Assembly: GCA_044226655.1 (NCBI GenBank)
Contig: JBGAGO010000002.1
Location: 62,001-126,000, forward strand
Direction of reading: 5' to 3'
Origin: JBEVOS01 sp044226655
GTDB taxonomy: Bacteria; Pseudomonadota; Alphaproteobacteria; Caulobacterales; Aquidulcibacteraceae
DNA length: 64,000 nucleotides
The notes under the pieces are model-generated. The model made no database searches, was not told the DNA's origin, and saw only the letters and a list, made by a program, of their open reading frames with translations. This document shows positions 1 through 8,255 of the stretch, piece by piece. Numbering within the stretch: position 1 is the stretch's first letter; each line of letters begins with the position of its first letter. Both the position numbers and the translations under genes were made by a program.

Positions 1-1793
1 ACATCGACATTTCGACCGCCAATCTGAGCGGCGAGGTTCAGGCCATGGGCGGCGACCTGAACAATGCGCGCGATGCGCTCACCAATGATTCCACGCGCTA
101 CGCCCGGTTCCTCCAACTGCAAACCGAACGGCGCCTGCTCTCGGCCGCCTATGTGATCGACCGGCATGGCGCAGTGCTGGCGCGGGCGGAAGATCCGCGC
201 GGCGGCCCCGGCTTCCGTATGCCGTCGCAGCAGACGCTCAGCGGCGCCGACAGCGGCGATGTTGTGATCCGCTTTGACGAGACCACCAACCGCATCCGCG
301 CCGTCTATCGGCTCACGGCCTATCCCGACGCCTATCTCTATGTGACGCGCGATCTCCAGCCGGGCGTTTTGAGCCGGCTGCGCGAATTCGAGACCTCGGT
401 CCTGGCTTATCGCGATGCGGAGCGGCGGCGCGGGCAGCTCCAGTTCATCTACATCCTCTCGTATATCGCGATCGCATCGCTCGTGATCCTCGGCGCGGTG
501 TGGCTGGGCCTCGCCAACGCGACGAGCATTTCCGAGCCCATCGGCCGGCTGGCGGACGCCGCGCGGCGCGTCTCGTCCGGCGATTTCCGAGCGCGCGTGA
601 ACTCGAACGATGCGCCCGACGAGGTGGGCGAACTGGCGCAGACCTTCAACCAGATGACGGCGCAACTGGCCGATCAGCGCGCCGATCTCGTCACGGCGCA
701 GGAAGATGCCGAGAGCCGGTCGCGGTTCATTCAGGCGGTCCTCGGCGGCGTGAGCGCGGGCGTCATCGGCCTCGACCGGGACGGGCGTATCAGTGCGGTC
801 AATCGCTCGGCGGCGCATCTCTTGGGCATGGACAACGCCCCGCTGATGGGGCGGCGGCTCATCGATGTGGCGCCTGAATTCGCCGATCTGCTGAATGCCG
901 CGCCGCCGCAGGGCGAGCGCGCGCCCGAACGCATCGATCTGGTGCGCGAGAGCTTTACGTCGAACCTGTCGGTGCGGATGAGCGCCGACCCCGAGACCGG
1001 CGGCTACGTGCTGACCTTCGACGACATGACGAAGGTGATTTTGGCCCAGCGCCAGGAAGCCTGGAAGGACGTGGCGCGCCGCATCGCGCACGAGATCAAG
1101 AACCCGCTGACGCCGATCCAGCTCTCCGCCGAGCGGCTGCAACGCAAATACGAATCCGAAATTCGCTCGGACCCGGAGATATTCCGGCGTTGCACGGACA
1201 CGATTTTGCGCCAAGTGTCCGACATCGGCCGCATGGTCGATGAGTTTTCCGCCTTCGCGCGCATGCCGACGCCGCGCATGGAATTCGCGGATATGAGCGA
1301 ATTGGTCCGCTCCAGCGTGTTTTCGCAGCGGCTCGTCTATCCCGACATTCAGTTCGAGCCCTTGGGCGTGGATGCGCCGATCGGCCTCATTTGCGATGAG
1401 CGCCTGATCGGGCAAGCGCTGCTCAATCTTCTGAAGAACGCCGCCGAAAGCATCCAAGGGCGACGCCAGCGCGATGGCGAGCCGAAGGATGGGCGCGTAA
1501 CGTTGCGGCTGCGCGATCTCGACTATGGCGTGCAGTTTGAAGTGACCGACAACGGCCTGGGCTTTCCGCCGCAAGGCCGCGACCGGTTGATTGAACCTTA
1601 TGTGACAACGCGCACCAAAGGCTCTGGGCTGGGCCTCGCCATCGTGGCGCGCATTGTGGAAGACCATGGCGGCCTCATCGAGCTCGATGATGCGCCGCCG
1701 CCGGGGCAAGGGGCGGTGGTCCGGTTTGTGCTGCCGAAGCGGTTCGCCAATCCCGCTGAACAGCAGGCCGAAGTGGGCGAAGGAGCCATCTGA
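1..1793 (+). CDS. ntrY: Nitrogen regulation sensor histidine kinase NtrY (5' partial)
   Basis: The frame is open from base 3, so the N-terminal membrane segments lie outside the window. What is visible starts in the periplasmic sensor region. A transmembrane helix follows at about 440-520, then a HAMP domain (about 520-670), a PAS domain (about 710-1030), a HisKA domain with the phosphoacceptor His in 'RRIAHEIKNPLTP' (His codon near 1089), and a HATPase domain with N box 'NLLKNAAES' and G boxes 'DNGLGFP' and 'GSGLGLAIV'. NtrY autophosphorylates and passes phosphate to NtrX, which starts 2 bases downstream. The NtrY-NtrX pair is known to link nitrogen or redox status to transcription and envelope functions in alphaproteobacteria. 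All kinase motifs look intact. Confidence 0.93.
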   Translation, partial: IDISTANLSGEVQAMGGDLNNARDALTNDSTRYARFLQLQTERRLLSAAYVIDRHGAVLARAEDPRGGPGFRMPSQQTLSGADSGDVVIRFDETTNRIRAVYRLTAYPDAYLYVTRDLQPGVLSRLREFETSVLAYRDAERRRGQLQFIYILSYIAIASLVILGAVWLGLANATSISEPIGRLADAARRVSSGDFRARVNSNDAPDEVGELAQTFNQMTAQLADQRADLVTAQEDAESRSRFIQAVLGGVSAGVIGLDRDGRISAVNRSAAHLLGMDNAPLMGRRLIDVAPEFADLLNAAPPQGERAPERIDLVRESFTSNLSVRMSADPETGGYVLTFDDMTKVILAQRQEAWKDVARRIAHEIKNPLTPIQLSAERLQRKYESEIRSDPEIFRRCTDTILRQVSDIGRMVDEFSAFARMPTPRMEFADMSELVRSSVFSQRLVYPDIQFEPLGVDAPIGLICDERLIGQALLNLLKNAAESIQGRRQRDGEPKDGRVTLRLRDLDYGVQFEVTDNGLGFPPQGRDRLIEPYVTTRTKGSGLGLAIVARIVEDHGGLIELDDAPPPGQGAVVRFVLPKRFANPAEQQAEVGEGAI

Positions 1794-1795
1794 CA

Positions 1796-3187
1796 ATGCC
1801 GTCCGACATCCTCGTCATCGATGACGAAGCCGACATTCGCGAGCTGGTCTCCGGCATTCTCGAAGACAGCGGCCACACCGTGCGCGTCGCGCGCGACGGC
1901 GATGAAGCGCTTGAGGCCGTGCGCCGGCGCGCGCCCGCGCTCGCCATCCTCGACATCTGGCTTCAAGGCAGCCGCATCGACGGTCTCGATCTCTTGTCGC
2001 TCTTCAAGGAGATCGATCCGGACATGCCGGTGATCGTGATCTCCGGCCATGGCACGATCGAAACCGCGGTCGCGGCGATCCGCAAAGGCGCCTACGACTT
2101 TATCGAAAAGCCGTTCAACGCCGATCGTCTATTGGTCGTCACCAATCGCGCACTGGAGACGGCCCGGCTCAAGCGTGAGAACGCGGCGCTGCGCCAGCGC
2201 GCCTATGCGGGCGACGAACTTGTCGGCTCATCGGCGGCCATGCAGCAATTGCGCGCGGCGATCGATCGGGTGGCCGTGACGAATTCGCGCGTGCTGATCG
2301 CGGGCCCGGCCGGTTCGGGCAAGGAGCTGGTGGCGCGTCTCCTGCACGAACGCAGCCCGCGCGGCGGCGGCCCGTTCGTCGCCATTAACGCCGCGTCCAT
2401 TGCGCCCGAACGCATGGAGCAGGAAATTTTCGGCGAAGACGGCTCTGACAACCGGCCGAAGAAGATCGGCGTCTTCGAACAGGCGCACAATGGCACGCTG
2501 TTCCTCGATGAGGTCGGGGATATGCCGCTGGAGACGCAGTCCAAGATTCTGCGCGTGCTGGTCGATCAGCGCTTCAAGCGCCTGAACGGCACCGGCGATG
2601 TGCAAGTGAACGTGCGCGTCGTGTCGTCGACCTCACGGGATCTGCGCGGCGATATCGAAAACGGCCGCTTCCGCGAGGATTTGTTCCACCGCCTCAACGT
2701 GGTGCCATTATCGTCGCCGAGCCTCGCGCAGCGACGCGAAGACATTCCCGAACTCTCGGCTTATTTCGTCGCGCGCCTGGCCGGCATGTCGGGCCTTGCG
2801 GCGCGCGAGATCGGCGAAGACGCGATGGCTGCGCTGCAAGCCGCCGATTGGCCCGGCAATGTGCGTCAGCTGCGCAATGTGATCGAGCGCATTCTCATCC
2901 TGGCCGGCGGCGATCCGAGCACGCCCGTGACCGTAGATGCGCTACCGCCGGAAGCCTGGCCGTCAGCGGGCTTCTCGCAGCATCAAGGCCTGCAAGAGGT
3001 GATCGGCATGCCGTTGCGCGACGCGCGTGAGCGTTTCGAGCGCGAATATCTCAACGTTCAAATCACGCGCTTCGGCGGCAACATTTCGCGCACCGCCGCC
3101 TTCATCGGCATGGAACGCTCCGCGCTGCACCGGAAGCTGAAATCTCTCGGCGTCGACGCGCCCGGGCGGGGCGGCGAACTGGAATGA
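1796..3187 (+). CDS. ntrX: Nitrogen assimilation response regulator NtrX
   Basis: 463 aa. The N-terminal receiver domain has the acidic pair 'IDDEAD' and the phosphoacceptor Asp at about residue 53 ('ILDIWLQ'). An AAA+ domain follows with Walker A 'GPAGSGKE' (about 170-177) and Walker B 'LFLDEV' (about 235-240). The C-terminal Fis-type helix-turn-helix contains 'NISRTAAFIGMERSALHRKL'. The sigma-54 contact loop GAFTGA is absent: between 'IFGE' and 'GVFEQA' there is only 'DGSDNRPKKI'. This suggests a regulator that binds DNA but does not remodel sigma-54 holoenzyme. It is translationally coupled to ntrY (2-base gap), and its stop overlaps the next start as ATGA. Confidence 0.95.
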   Translation: MPSDILVIDDEADIRELVSGILEDSGHTVRVARDGDEALEAVRRRAPALAILDIWLQGSRIDGLDLLSLFKEIDPDMPVIVISGHGTIETAVAAIRKGAYDFIEKPFNADRLLVVTNRALETARLKRENAALRQRAYAGDELVGSSAAMQQLRAAIDRVAVTNSRVLIAGPAGSGKELVARLLHERSPRGGGPFVAINAASIAPERMEQEIFGEDGSDNRPKKIGVFEQAHNGTLFLDEVGDMPLETQSKILRVLVDQRFKRLNGTGDVQVNVRVVSSTSRDLRGDIENGRFREDLFHRLNVVPLSSPSLAQRREDIPELSAYFVARLAGMSGLAAREIGEDAMAALQAADWPGNVRQLRNVIERILILAGGDPSTPVTVDALPPEAWPSAGFSQHQGLQEVIGMPLRDARERFEREYLNVQITRFGGNISRTAAFIGMERSALHRKLKSLGVDAPGRGGELE

Positions 3188-4044
3188 GCCGCATCGCCTA
3201 TGTGAACGGCGCCTATCGGCCGATCACCGAGCCGCTTATCGAGGTCGAAGACCGCGGCTACCAATTCGCTGACGCGATCTATGAAGTGTGGGGCGTCGTG
3301 GGCGGGCGCCTGCTCGACAATGAGGGCCATTTCGCGCGGCTGGAGCGATCGCTGAAGGAGATCGGCATGCGCCGGCCGATGAGCGATGTCGCGCTCATGG
3401 CTGTTCTGCGCGAAACGCAGAGGCGCAACCGGCTGGTCGAAGGATTGCTCTATCTGCAGATTTCGCGTGGCGTTGCGCCGCGCGATCACGCCTTTCCATC
3501 GGCCGCGGTCAAACCCGTCGTCGTCGTCACCGCCAAACATCTCGATCCCGCCGCCGCCGCTAAGCGCGCGCGAGAGGGCGTCGCCGTGATCACCACCCCC
3601 GAAACGCGCTGGGCGCGGCGCGACATCAAGAGCGTAGGGCTCCTGCCCAACGTACTCGCCAAGCAGCAGGCGCGCGCAGCCGGCGCATTCGAAGCCTGGT
3701 TCGTCGATGCACAGGGCGTGGTCACCGAAGGCACGGCGTCCAATGCGTGGATCGTCACGCAGGACGGGGTGATCGTGACCCAGCCGTTGACGCACGACAT
3801 CCTGCACGGCGTGACGCGCGCGGCGCTTATGCGCTGCGCCGCCGAGCGTCAGATGAAGGTCGAAGAGCGCGGCTTCACTGTGGCCGAGGCGAAGGCGGCG
3901 CGCGAAGCGTTCATGTCTTCGGCCACCAACCAAGCGATCTCGGTGGTGCGGATTGACGGCGCGCCGGTTGGAAGCGGCGCGCCTGGACCGATCGCAGGCG
4001 CCCTGCGTGACGCCTATTTTGGCGCCGCTGTCCCCAAAATCTAA
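3184..4044 (+). CDS. dat: D-amino acid aminotransferase (class IV PLP enzyme)
   Basis: 286 aa. Fold-type IV aminotransferase that interconverts D-alanine/2-oxoglutarate and D-glutamate/pyruvate, supplying D-amino acids for peptidoglycan. Family features seen are the N-terminal 'YVNGAYRPI', 'EDRGYQFADAIYEVW', the PLP-binding lysine at about residue 149 in 'DIKSVGLLPNVLAKQ', and 'EGTASNAWIV' near the cofactor phosphate. Branched-chain aminotransferase or aminodeoxychorismate lyase share the fold, but 'RDIKSVGLLPNVLAK' and the ntrX-dat-hfq order favour Dat. The start overlaps the ntrX stop by 4 bases. Confidence 0.9.
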   Translation: MSRIAYVNGAYRPITEPLIEVEDRGYQFADAIYEVWGVVGGRLLDNEGHFARLERSLKEIGMRRPMSDVALMAVLRETQRRNRLVEGLLYLQISRGVAPRDHAFPSAAVKPVVVVTAKHLDPAAAAKRAREGVAVITTPETRWARRDIKSVGLLPNVLAKQQARAAGAFEAWFVDAQGVVTEGTASNAWIVTQDGVIVTQPLTHDILHGVTRAALMRCAAERQMKVEERGFTVAEAKAAREAFMSSATNQAISVVRIDGAPVGSGAPGPIAGALRDAYFGAAVPKI

Positions 4045-4095
4045 ACTTCCCGTTTGATCCTTGCGCCTCAGCGCGCGTGGGCAGTAGAACCGTGC

Positions 4096-4145
4096 GCCGC
4101 ACGCGACCGTGCGGCATCCATAGATAACAAAAGAAATGGCGCGCC
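4096..4145 (+). promoter_or_regulatory. Structured hfq leader with A-rich (ARN)4 tract
   Basis: An 8-bp inverted repeat (4096-4103 with 4108-4115, loop CGAC) is followed at 4126-4137 by AAC-AAA-AGA-AAT, four consecutive A-R-N triplets. That is the sequence class bound by the distal face of Hfq. The tract ends 8 bases before the hfq start, and no good Shine-Dalgarno is visible; the sequence just before ATG is GGCGCGCC. This fits Hfq autoregulation by binding its own leader, which is known in E. coli but only inferred here. Confidence 0.45.
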
Positions 4146-4397
4146 ATGGATAAGAAGCAAAACTTGCAGGACACGTTCCTGAATGCCGTCCGTAAAGCGA
4201 AAACTCCCCTGACCATTTTCCTCGTGAATGGTGTGAAGCTTCAGGGTGTTGTGACCTGGTTCGACAATTTCTGCGTCCTGTTGCGGCGCGATGGCCAGGT
4301 GCAGCTCGTGTACAAGCACGCCATTTCGACGATCATGCCGGGACAACCCGTGCAGCTCTATGAAATCGACAAAGCCATGGAAGAAGCCGACGCCTGA
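4146..4397 (+). CDS. hfq: RNA chaperone Hfq
   Basis: 83 aa, a normal size for alphaproteobacterial Hfq. It starts 'MDKKQNLQDTFLNAVRKAKT', which matches the Sm-fold N-terminal helix. Sm1 contains 'FLVNGVKLQGVVTWFDNFCV' and Sm2 contains 'YKHAISTIMP', including the conserved YKHA loop of the proximal face. It forms a hexamer that pairs small RNAs with mRNAs. hflX follows on the same strand and overlaps it, the common hfq-hflX arrangement. Confidence 0.97.
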   Translation: MDKKQNLQDTFLNAVRKAKTPLTIFLVNGVKLQGVVTWFDNFCVLLRRDGQVQLVYKHAISTIMPGQPVQLYEIDKAMEEADA

Positions 4398-5715
4398 AAG
4401 CGACGGCCCCCAAGAGTTCAATCCAGATCGCGCGATCGTCCTGCGGCCGCGCCTTGCGAGCGCGCCTGAAGGACGCGATGCGGCGCTGCGCCTTGAAGAG
4501 GCGTGCGGCCTCGCGGTCGCGCTCGATCTCGATGTGGCGCTTGCGGAGGTCGTGACCCTGCGCACGCTCGCGCCCGGCGCCTATTTTGGCTCCGGGCGGG
4601 TTGAGGCGATCGCCGCTTTGTGCCGCGAGCAGGACGCGGGCGTCGTCATTGTCGATACGACGCTGACGCCGGTGCAGCAGCGCAATCTCGAACGCGCCTG
4701 GAACGCCAAAGTGGTCGACCGCACCGGCCTCATCCTCGAAATCTTCGGGCGGCGCGCGCAAACGCGCGAAGGCCGTCTGCAAGTCGAGCTGGCGCGGCTC
4801 GGCTATGAGCGCTCGCGGCTCGTGCGTACCTGGACCCATTTGGAGCGCCAGCGCGGCGGCCTCGGCAAAACCGGCGGCCCCGGCGAAACCCAGATCGAAC
4901 TCGACCGGCGCCAAATCGCCGACCGCATCATCAAGCTCAAGAGAGAGCTTGAGGACGTGCGGCGCACGCGCGGCCTGCAGCGGCGCGCACGCGCGCGCGC
5001 CGGACTGCCTGCCGTCGTGCTGGTCGGCTACACGAATGCCGGCAAGTCGAGCCTCTTCAATCGGCTAACGCGCGCCGGCGTGCTGGCGAAGAACATGCCG
5101 TTTGCGACACTCGACCCCACGGCGCGCTTGGTGAAATTGCCGAGCGGACGCGAGCTCATTCTCTCCGACACCGTGGGCTTCATCACGGATCTGCCGACCG
5201 AACTCGTCGCCGCCTTTCGCGCGACGTTGGAAGCGGTGACGGAGGCTGACCTTCTCCTGCACGTGCGCGACATCGCCTCGCCGGAGACGGACGAGCAGAA
5301 GGCCGATGTGCTTGCTGTCCTCGACCAGCTCGCCAAGGACGAAGACGCCAAGCGTCCGCCGATCATCGAAGCGTGGAACAAGATCGATCTGTTGCCTGAA
5401 GCAGAGCGCGTGGAGCGCTTGGGCCGCGCCGCCAATGGCCGGGAAGAGGGCGGCCAGCCCCCTCTTCCGGTGTCCGCCGTCACGGGGGAGGGGATCGACG
5501 CGCTGCTCGCAGCGATCGATCGCGCCGCCTTCGGCGCGACGCGCATCGTCTCGTTCTCGCTCGATCCAGGCGACGGGCGCACGCGCGCGCGCATCGCCGC
5601 CGCCGGCCGCATTCTCGAAGAGCATGTCGATGATGAAGACGGGCGCTTAAAGATCACCGCGGAACTCGGCGTCGCCGATGCGGCGCGGCTCAGTCTTGAA
5701 GCAGGCGCGCCCTAG
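4360..5715 (+). CDS. hflX: Ribosome-associated GTPase HflX
   Basis: About 451 aa. Ribosome-splitting/rescue GTPase. The N-terminal HflX domain contains 'GSGRVEAI', 'LTPVQQRNLE' and the Gly-rich 'GGLGKTGGPGETQIELDRR'. The GTPase domain shows G1 'GYTNAGKSSL', G2 'FATLDPT', G3 'DTVGFITDLP' and G4 'WNKIDLL'. I chose the ATG at 4360, which overlaps hfq by 38 bases, because the frame carries HflX-like sequence only after it. The ATG at 4291 would only translate hfq out of frame. A non-ATG start just after the hfq stop remains possible. Confidence 0.93.
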   Translation: MKSTKPWKKPTPESDGPQEFNPDRAIVLRPRLASAPEGRDAALRLEEACGLAVALDLDVALAEVVTLRTLAPGAYFGSGRVEAIAALCREQDAGVVIVDTTLTPVQQRNLERAWNAKVVDRTGLILEIFGRRAQTREGRLQVELARLGYERSRLVRTWTHLERQRGGLGKTGGPGETQIELDRRQIADRIIKLKRELEDVRRTRGLQRRARARAGLPAVVLVGYTNAGKSSLFNRLTRAGVLAKNMPFATLDPTARLVKLPSGRELILSDTVGFITDLPTELVAAFRATLEAVTEADLLLHVRDIASPETDEQKADVLAVLDQLAKDEDAKRPPIIEAWNKIDLLPEAERVERLGRAANGREEGGQPPLPVSAVTGEGIDALLAAIDRAAFGATRIVSFSLDPGDGRTRARIAAAGRILEEHVDDEDGRLKITAELGVADAARLSLEAGAP

Positions 5716-5744
5716 GCCGCGCGGCGGCCGTGTAGAGCAGGGGG

Positions 5745-6602
5745 CTAGGCTTCGCCGCGCTCGATCCGCTTGGCTTCGACCCAAAGCGCTTCCAGCTCTT
5801 CCAGCTTCTGCACGCCGCTCTTTCCCTGGTCGCGCAGCCTGTCCTCGATGTGATGAAAGCGCTTCGTGAACTTCGCGTTCGCTCGCCGCAGCGCGTCCTC
5901 GGGGTCGACGCCGATCTTGCGCGCGAGATTGGCCATGACGAACAACACGTCGCCCATCTCTTCGGCCATCGCATCGGCGTCGGCATGTCCGCGTGCTTCG
6001 GCGAGTTCGGCCAATTCCTCGTCGAGCTTTTCCAGCACGGCTTCTGCGTTCGGCCAATCAAAGCCGATGCGCGCGGCGCGCTTGGTGAGCTTTTCGGCCC
6101 GCATCAGCGCCGGCAGCGCGAGCGCCACATCGTCCAGCACGCCTTGCTTGGCTTTGGCGCCGCGCTCGGCCGCCTTCATGTGTTCCCAGGCGATGGTCTG
6201 TTCCGCGGCGCTGCGCGCGGCGCCATCGCCGAAGACGTGCGGATGGCGCGCCGTCATCTTGGCGACCAGCGCGTTGGCGACGTCGGCGAAATCGAACGCG
6301 CCTTGCTCCTCGGCCATGCGCGCATGAAAGACCACTTGGAAGAGGAGGTCGCCCAATTCCTCCTTCAAATCGCCGAGCGCGTTGCGTTCGATCGCGTCCG
6401 CGACCTCGTAGGCTTCCTCGATCGTGTAGGGCGCGATGGTCGCGAAAGTCTGTTCGACATCCCATGGGCAGCCGCCAACGGGCGCGCGCAGCCGGCGCAT
6501 GAGCTCAAGCACAGCCTCAATCGCATCCTGCGGATCGGCAGGCGATGGGCCGGCGGCGACCCCATCTTCTTGTTTTTTGATCGAATTCTCCGACATCCAC
6601 AT
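5745..6602 (-). CDS. mazG: Nucleoside triphosphate pyrophosphohydrolase MazG
   Basis: About 285 aa. Hydrolyses (d)NTPs to NMP and PPi. Two MazG helical domains are visible. The first (about residues 25-110) has 'GGCPWDVEQT', 'EEAYEV' and 'EELGDLLFQV'. The second (about 165-245) has 'KLDEELAELAEA' and 'EEMGDVLFVMANLAR'. These EExxE/D motifs bind Mg. The gene converges on hflX (29-base gap). The start could also be the ATG at 6596, two codons in. Confidence 0.93.
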   Translation of the reverse strand: MWMSENSIKKQEDGVAAGPSPADPQDAIEAVLELMRRLRAPVGGCPWDVEQTFATIAPYTIEEAYEVADAIERNALGDLKEELGDLLFQVVFHARMAEEQGAFDFADVANALVAKMTARHPHVFGDGAARSAAEQTIAWEHMKAAERGAKAKQGVLDDVALALPALMRAEKLTKRAARIGFDWPNAEAVLEKLDEELAELAEARGHADADAMAEEMGDVLFVMANLARKIGVDPEDALRRANAKFTKRFHHIEDRLRDQGKSGVQKLEELEALWVEAKRIERGEA

Positions 6603-6647
6603 CCCGCATAAGATAGATTATGGGAAATAAGGCCTAGCCCGCGCGAC

Positions 6648-7463
6648 TCAAACGGCGAGATCGATCGCCAAGCCATCATAGCCCGGCTCTACGCCGGCCG
6701 GCAGCTCGGCCAGGAGCGTTCGGTAGTCCATATCGAGATGCATGTCCGTCAGCACCGTTCGCGCAGGCCGAAGGCGCGCGGCCCATTCCAGCGCCATCTC
6801 TAGATGCGCATGCGTCGGATGCGGCCGCCGGCGCAAGGCATCGACGAACCAGAGCGACAACTCCCCTAGCTCGGCGAAGGATTGTTCCGGCATCGCAACA
6901 ACATCATTCGAATACGCCGCCGGGCCAAAGCGAAAACCGAGCGACACAACGCCGTTGCCGTGATCCTGCGCCAGCGGCTTGAAAATGATCGCCCCACCCG
7001 GCCCGTCGATCGTCAGGTCCTCAAGGTCGGACAGGATTCCAGCGTCGTCGAGAATGGCTGGGTAAGCCCCCTCCCCGAAGAAGCAATAGCCGAAGCGCGC
7101 ATGCATGGTGCGCCGGGTCGGGGCATCCATATAGACCGGAATGCGGCGGCGCATGCGCAGAACCAGCGCCCGCACATCGTCGATGCCGTGGGTCTGATCG
7201 GCGTGATCGTGGCTATAGAGGATTGCGTCGATATGGCTGACGCGGCCGGCGAGCTGTTCGCGCAGCTCAGGCGCCGTGTCGATCAGGACTGTCGTGGATT
7301 CGGCCGCCGTCGTGGGCGCATCGCGCCAACGCTGAACCAGTAGCGAGCACCGCGACCGCCGGTTCTTCGGCTCTTTCGGATCGCACTGGCCCCAATCCCC
7401 GTCCGCGCGCGGCACGCCGCCGGACGAACCGCACCCCAGCAGGGTCACGCGCAACGTGCTCAT
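6648..7463 (-). CDS. MBL-fold metallohydrolase, PhnP-like phosphodiesterase
   Basis: About 271 aa. It opens 'MSTLRVTLLGCGSSGGVPR', typical of the PhnP/cyclic phosphodiesterase branch of the metallo-beta-lactamase family. The metal motif is 'SHDHADQTHGIDD', with later histidines in 'AQDHGNG' and 'TDMHLDMDY'. A CDP residue pair lies in 'GDWGQCDPKEPKNRRSRC'. The start at 7463 overlaps the tatD stop as ATGA. The longer frame upstream runs antisense-like through tatD and is not used. It follows tatD in the holB-tatD-MBL order common in alphaproteobacteria; the substrate is unknown. Confidence 0.85.
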   Translation of the reverse strand: MSTLRVTLLGCGSSGGVPRADGDWGQCDPKEPKNRRSRCSLLVQRWRDAPTTAAESTTVLIDTAPELREQLAGRVSHIDAILYSHDHADQTHGIDDVRALVLRMRRRIPVYMDAPTRRTMHARFGYCFFGEGAYPAILDDAGILSDLEDLTIDGPGGAIIFKPLAQDHGNGVVSLGFRFGPAAYSNDVVAMPEQSFAELGELSLWFVDALRRRPHPTHAHLEMALEWAARLRPARTVLTDMHLDMDYRTLLAELPAGVEPGYDGLAIDLAV

Positions 7464-8248
7464 GCGTGCGCCGGCGCGGGAATGGTGTGAAAGAGGCGAT
7501 GGAAGTTTTCCGCCACGATGTCTTCGCACGCCGTCATGGACAGGCCGCGCACTTGCGCAAAGCAGCGATAGACCTCGACGACATGCACGGGCTCGCACCG
7601 GCGGCCGCGATGCGGGATCGGTGCGAGATAAGGACAATCCGTTTCGAGGATGACGCGGTCGAGCGGCGTAAGCGCGGCGATGGCGCGCACGTCGTCAGCG
7701 TTCTTGAATGTCAGAATGCCCGAGAATGAAAAATAGGCGCCGAGCGCCAAAGCGCGGCGCGCCAAGATCTCGCCGCTGGTGTAGCAATGCATCAGAATGC
7801 GCAGCGGTCCGCGCGCGTGCTCTTCTTCAAGAATGTCCGCCGTCAGATCGTCCGCCTCCCGCGTATGCACGATCAGCGGCAAATCCGCCGCGCGCGCCGC
7901 CGCGATATGCGTGCGAAACACCGAGACCTGATCTTCCAGCGGGCTGAACGTGTAGTGCAGGTCGAGGCCTGTCTCGCCGATGCCGACGATCTTCCGATCG
8001 CGCGCAGCCGCCACGAGCGCTTCGACGGTCAATCCAATGTGATCGCTCGCGTAGTGCGGATGCGCGCCGACGCTCGCCCAGATATCGGGATCGGCTTTCG
8101 CGATCGCCAGCACCTCGTCCGCATTGGCCATCGTGTCGCAGATCGTCACCATCGTGCGCACGCCGGCGGCGCGCGCCGCTGCGATCACCGCGGCGCGATC
8201 CTCGGCGAATTTCGCATGGTGCAGATTGACGTGGCTGTCGATCAGCAT
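7460..8248 (-). CDS. tatD: TatD family metal-dependent DNase
   Basis: About 262 aa. TIM-barrel hydrolase with 'MLIDSHVNLHHAKF' (the usual HxH is here H-V-N), 'GIGETGLDLHY', 'LPLIVHTREADD' and 'LETDCPYLAP', matching TatD/YcfH. TatD proteins are 3'-5' DNases or metal-dependent hydrolases. I chose the ATG at 8248 because family members begin at MLIDSH; an upstream start would run into holB. It lies 7 bases after the holB stop. Oddity: the second His of the first metal motif is replaced by Asn ('SHVNLH'). Confidence 0.88.
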   Translation of the reverse strand: MLIDSHVNLHHAKFAEDRAAVIAAARAAGVRTMVTICDTMANADEVLAIAKADPDIWASVGAHPHYASDHIGLTVEALVAAARDRKIVGIGETGLDLHYTFSPLEDQVSVFRTHIAAARAADLPLIVHTREADDLTADILEEEHARGPLRILMHCYTSGEILARRALALGAYFSFSGILTFKNADDVRAIAALTPLDRVILETDCPYLAPIPHRGRRCEPVHVVEVYRCFAQVRGLSMTACEDIVAENFHRLFHTIPAPAHA

Positions 8249-8255
8249 AGGCCCG

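Noticed and set aside
4291..4359. Longer HflX start inside hfq
   Set aside because: The extra residues are only hfq read in another frame, and HflX similarity begins after 4360.
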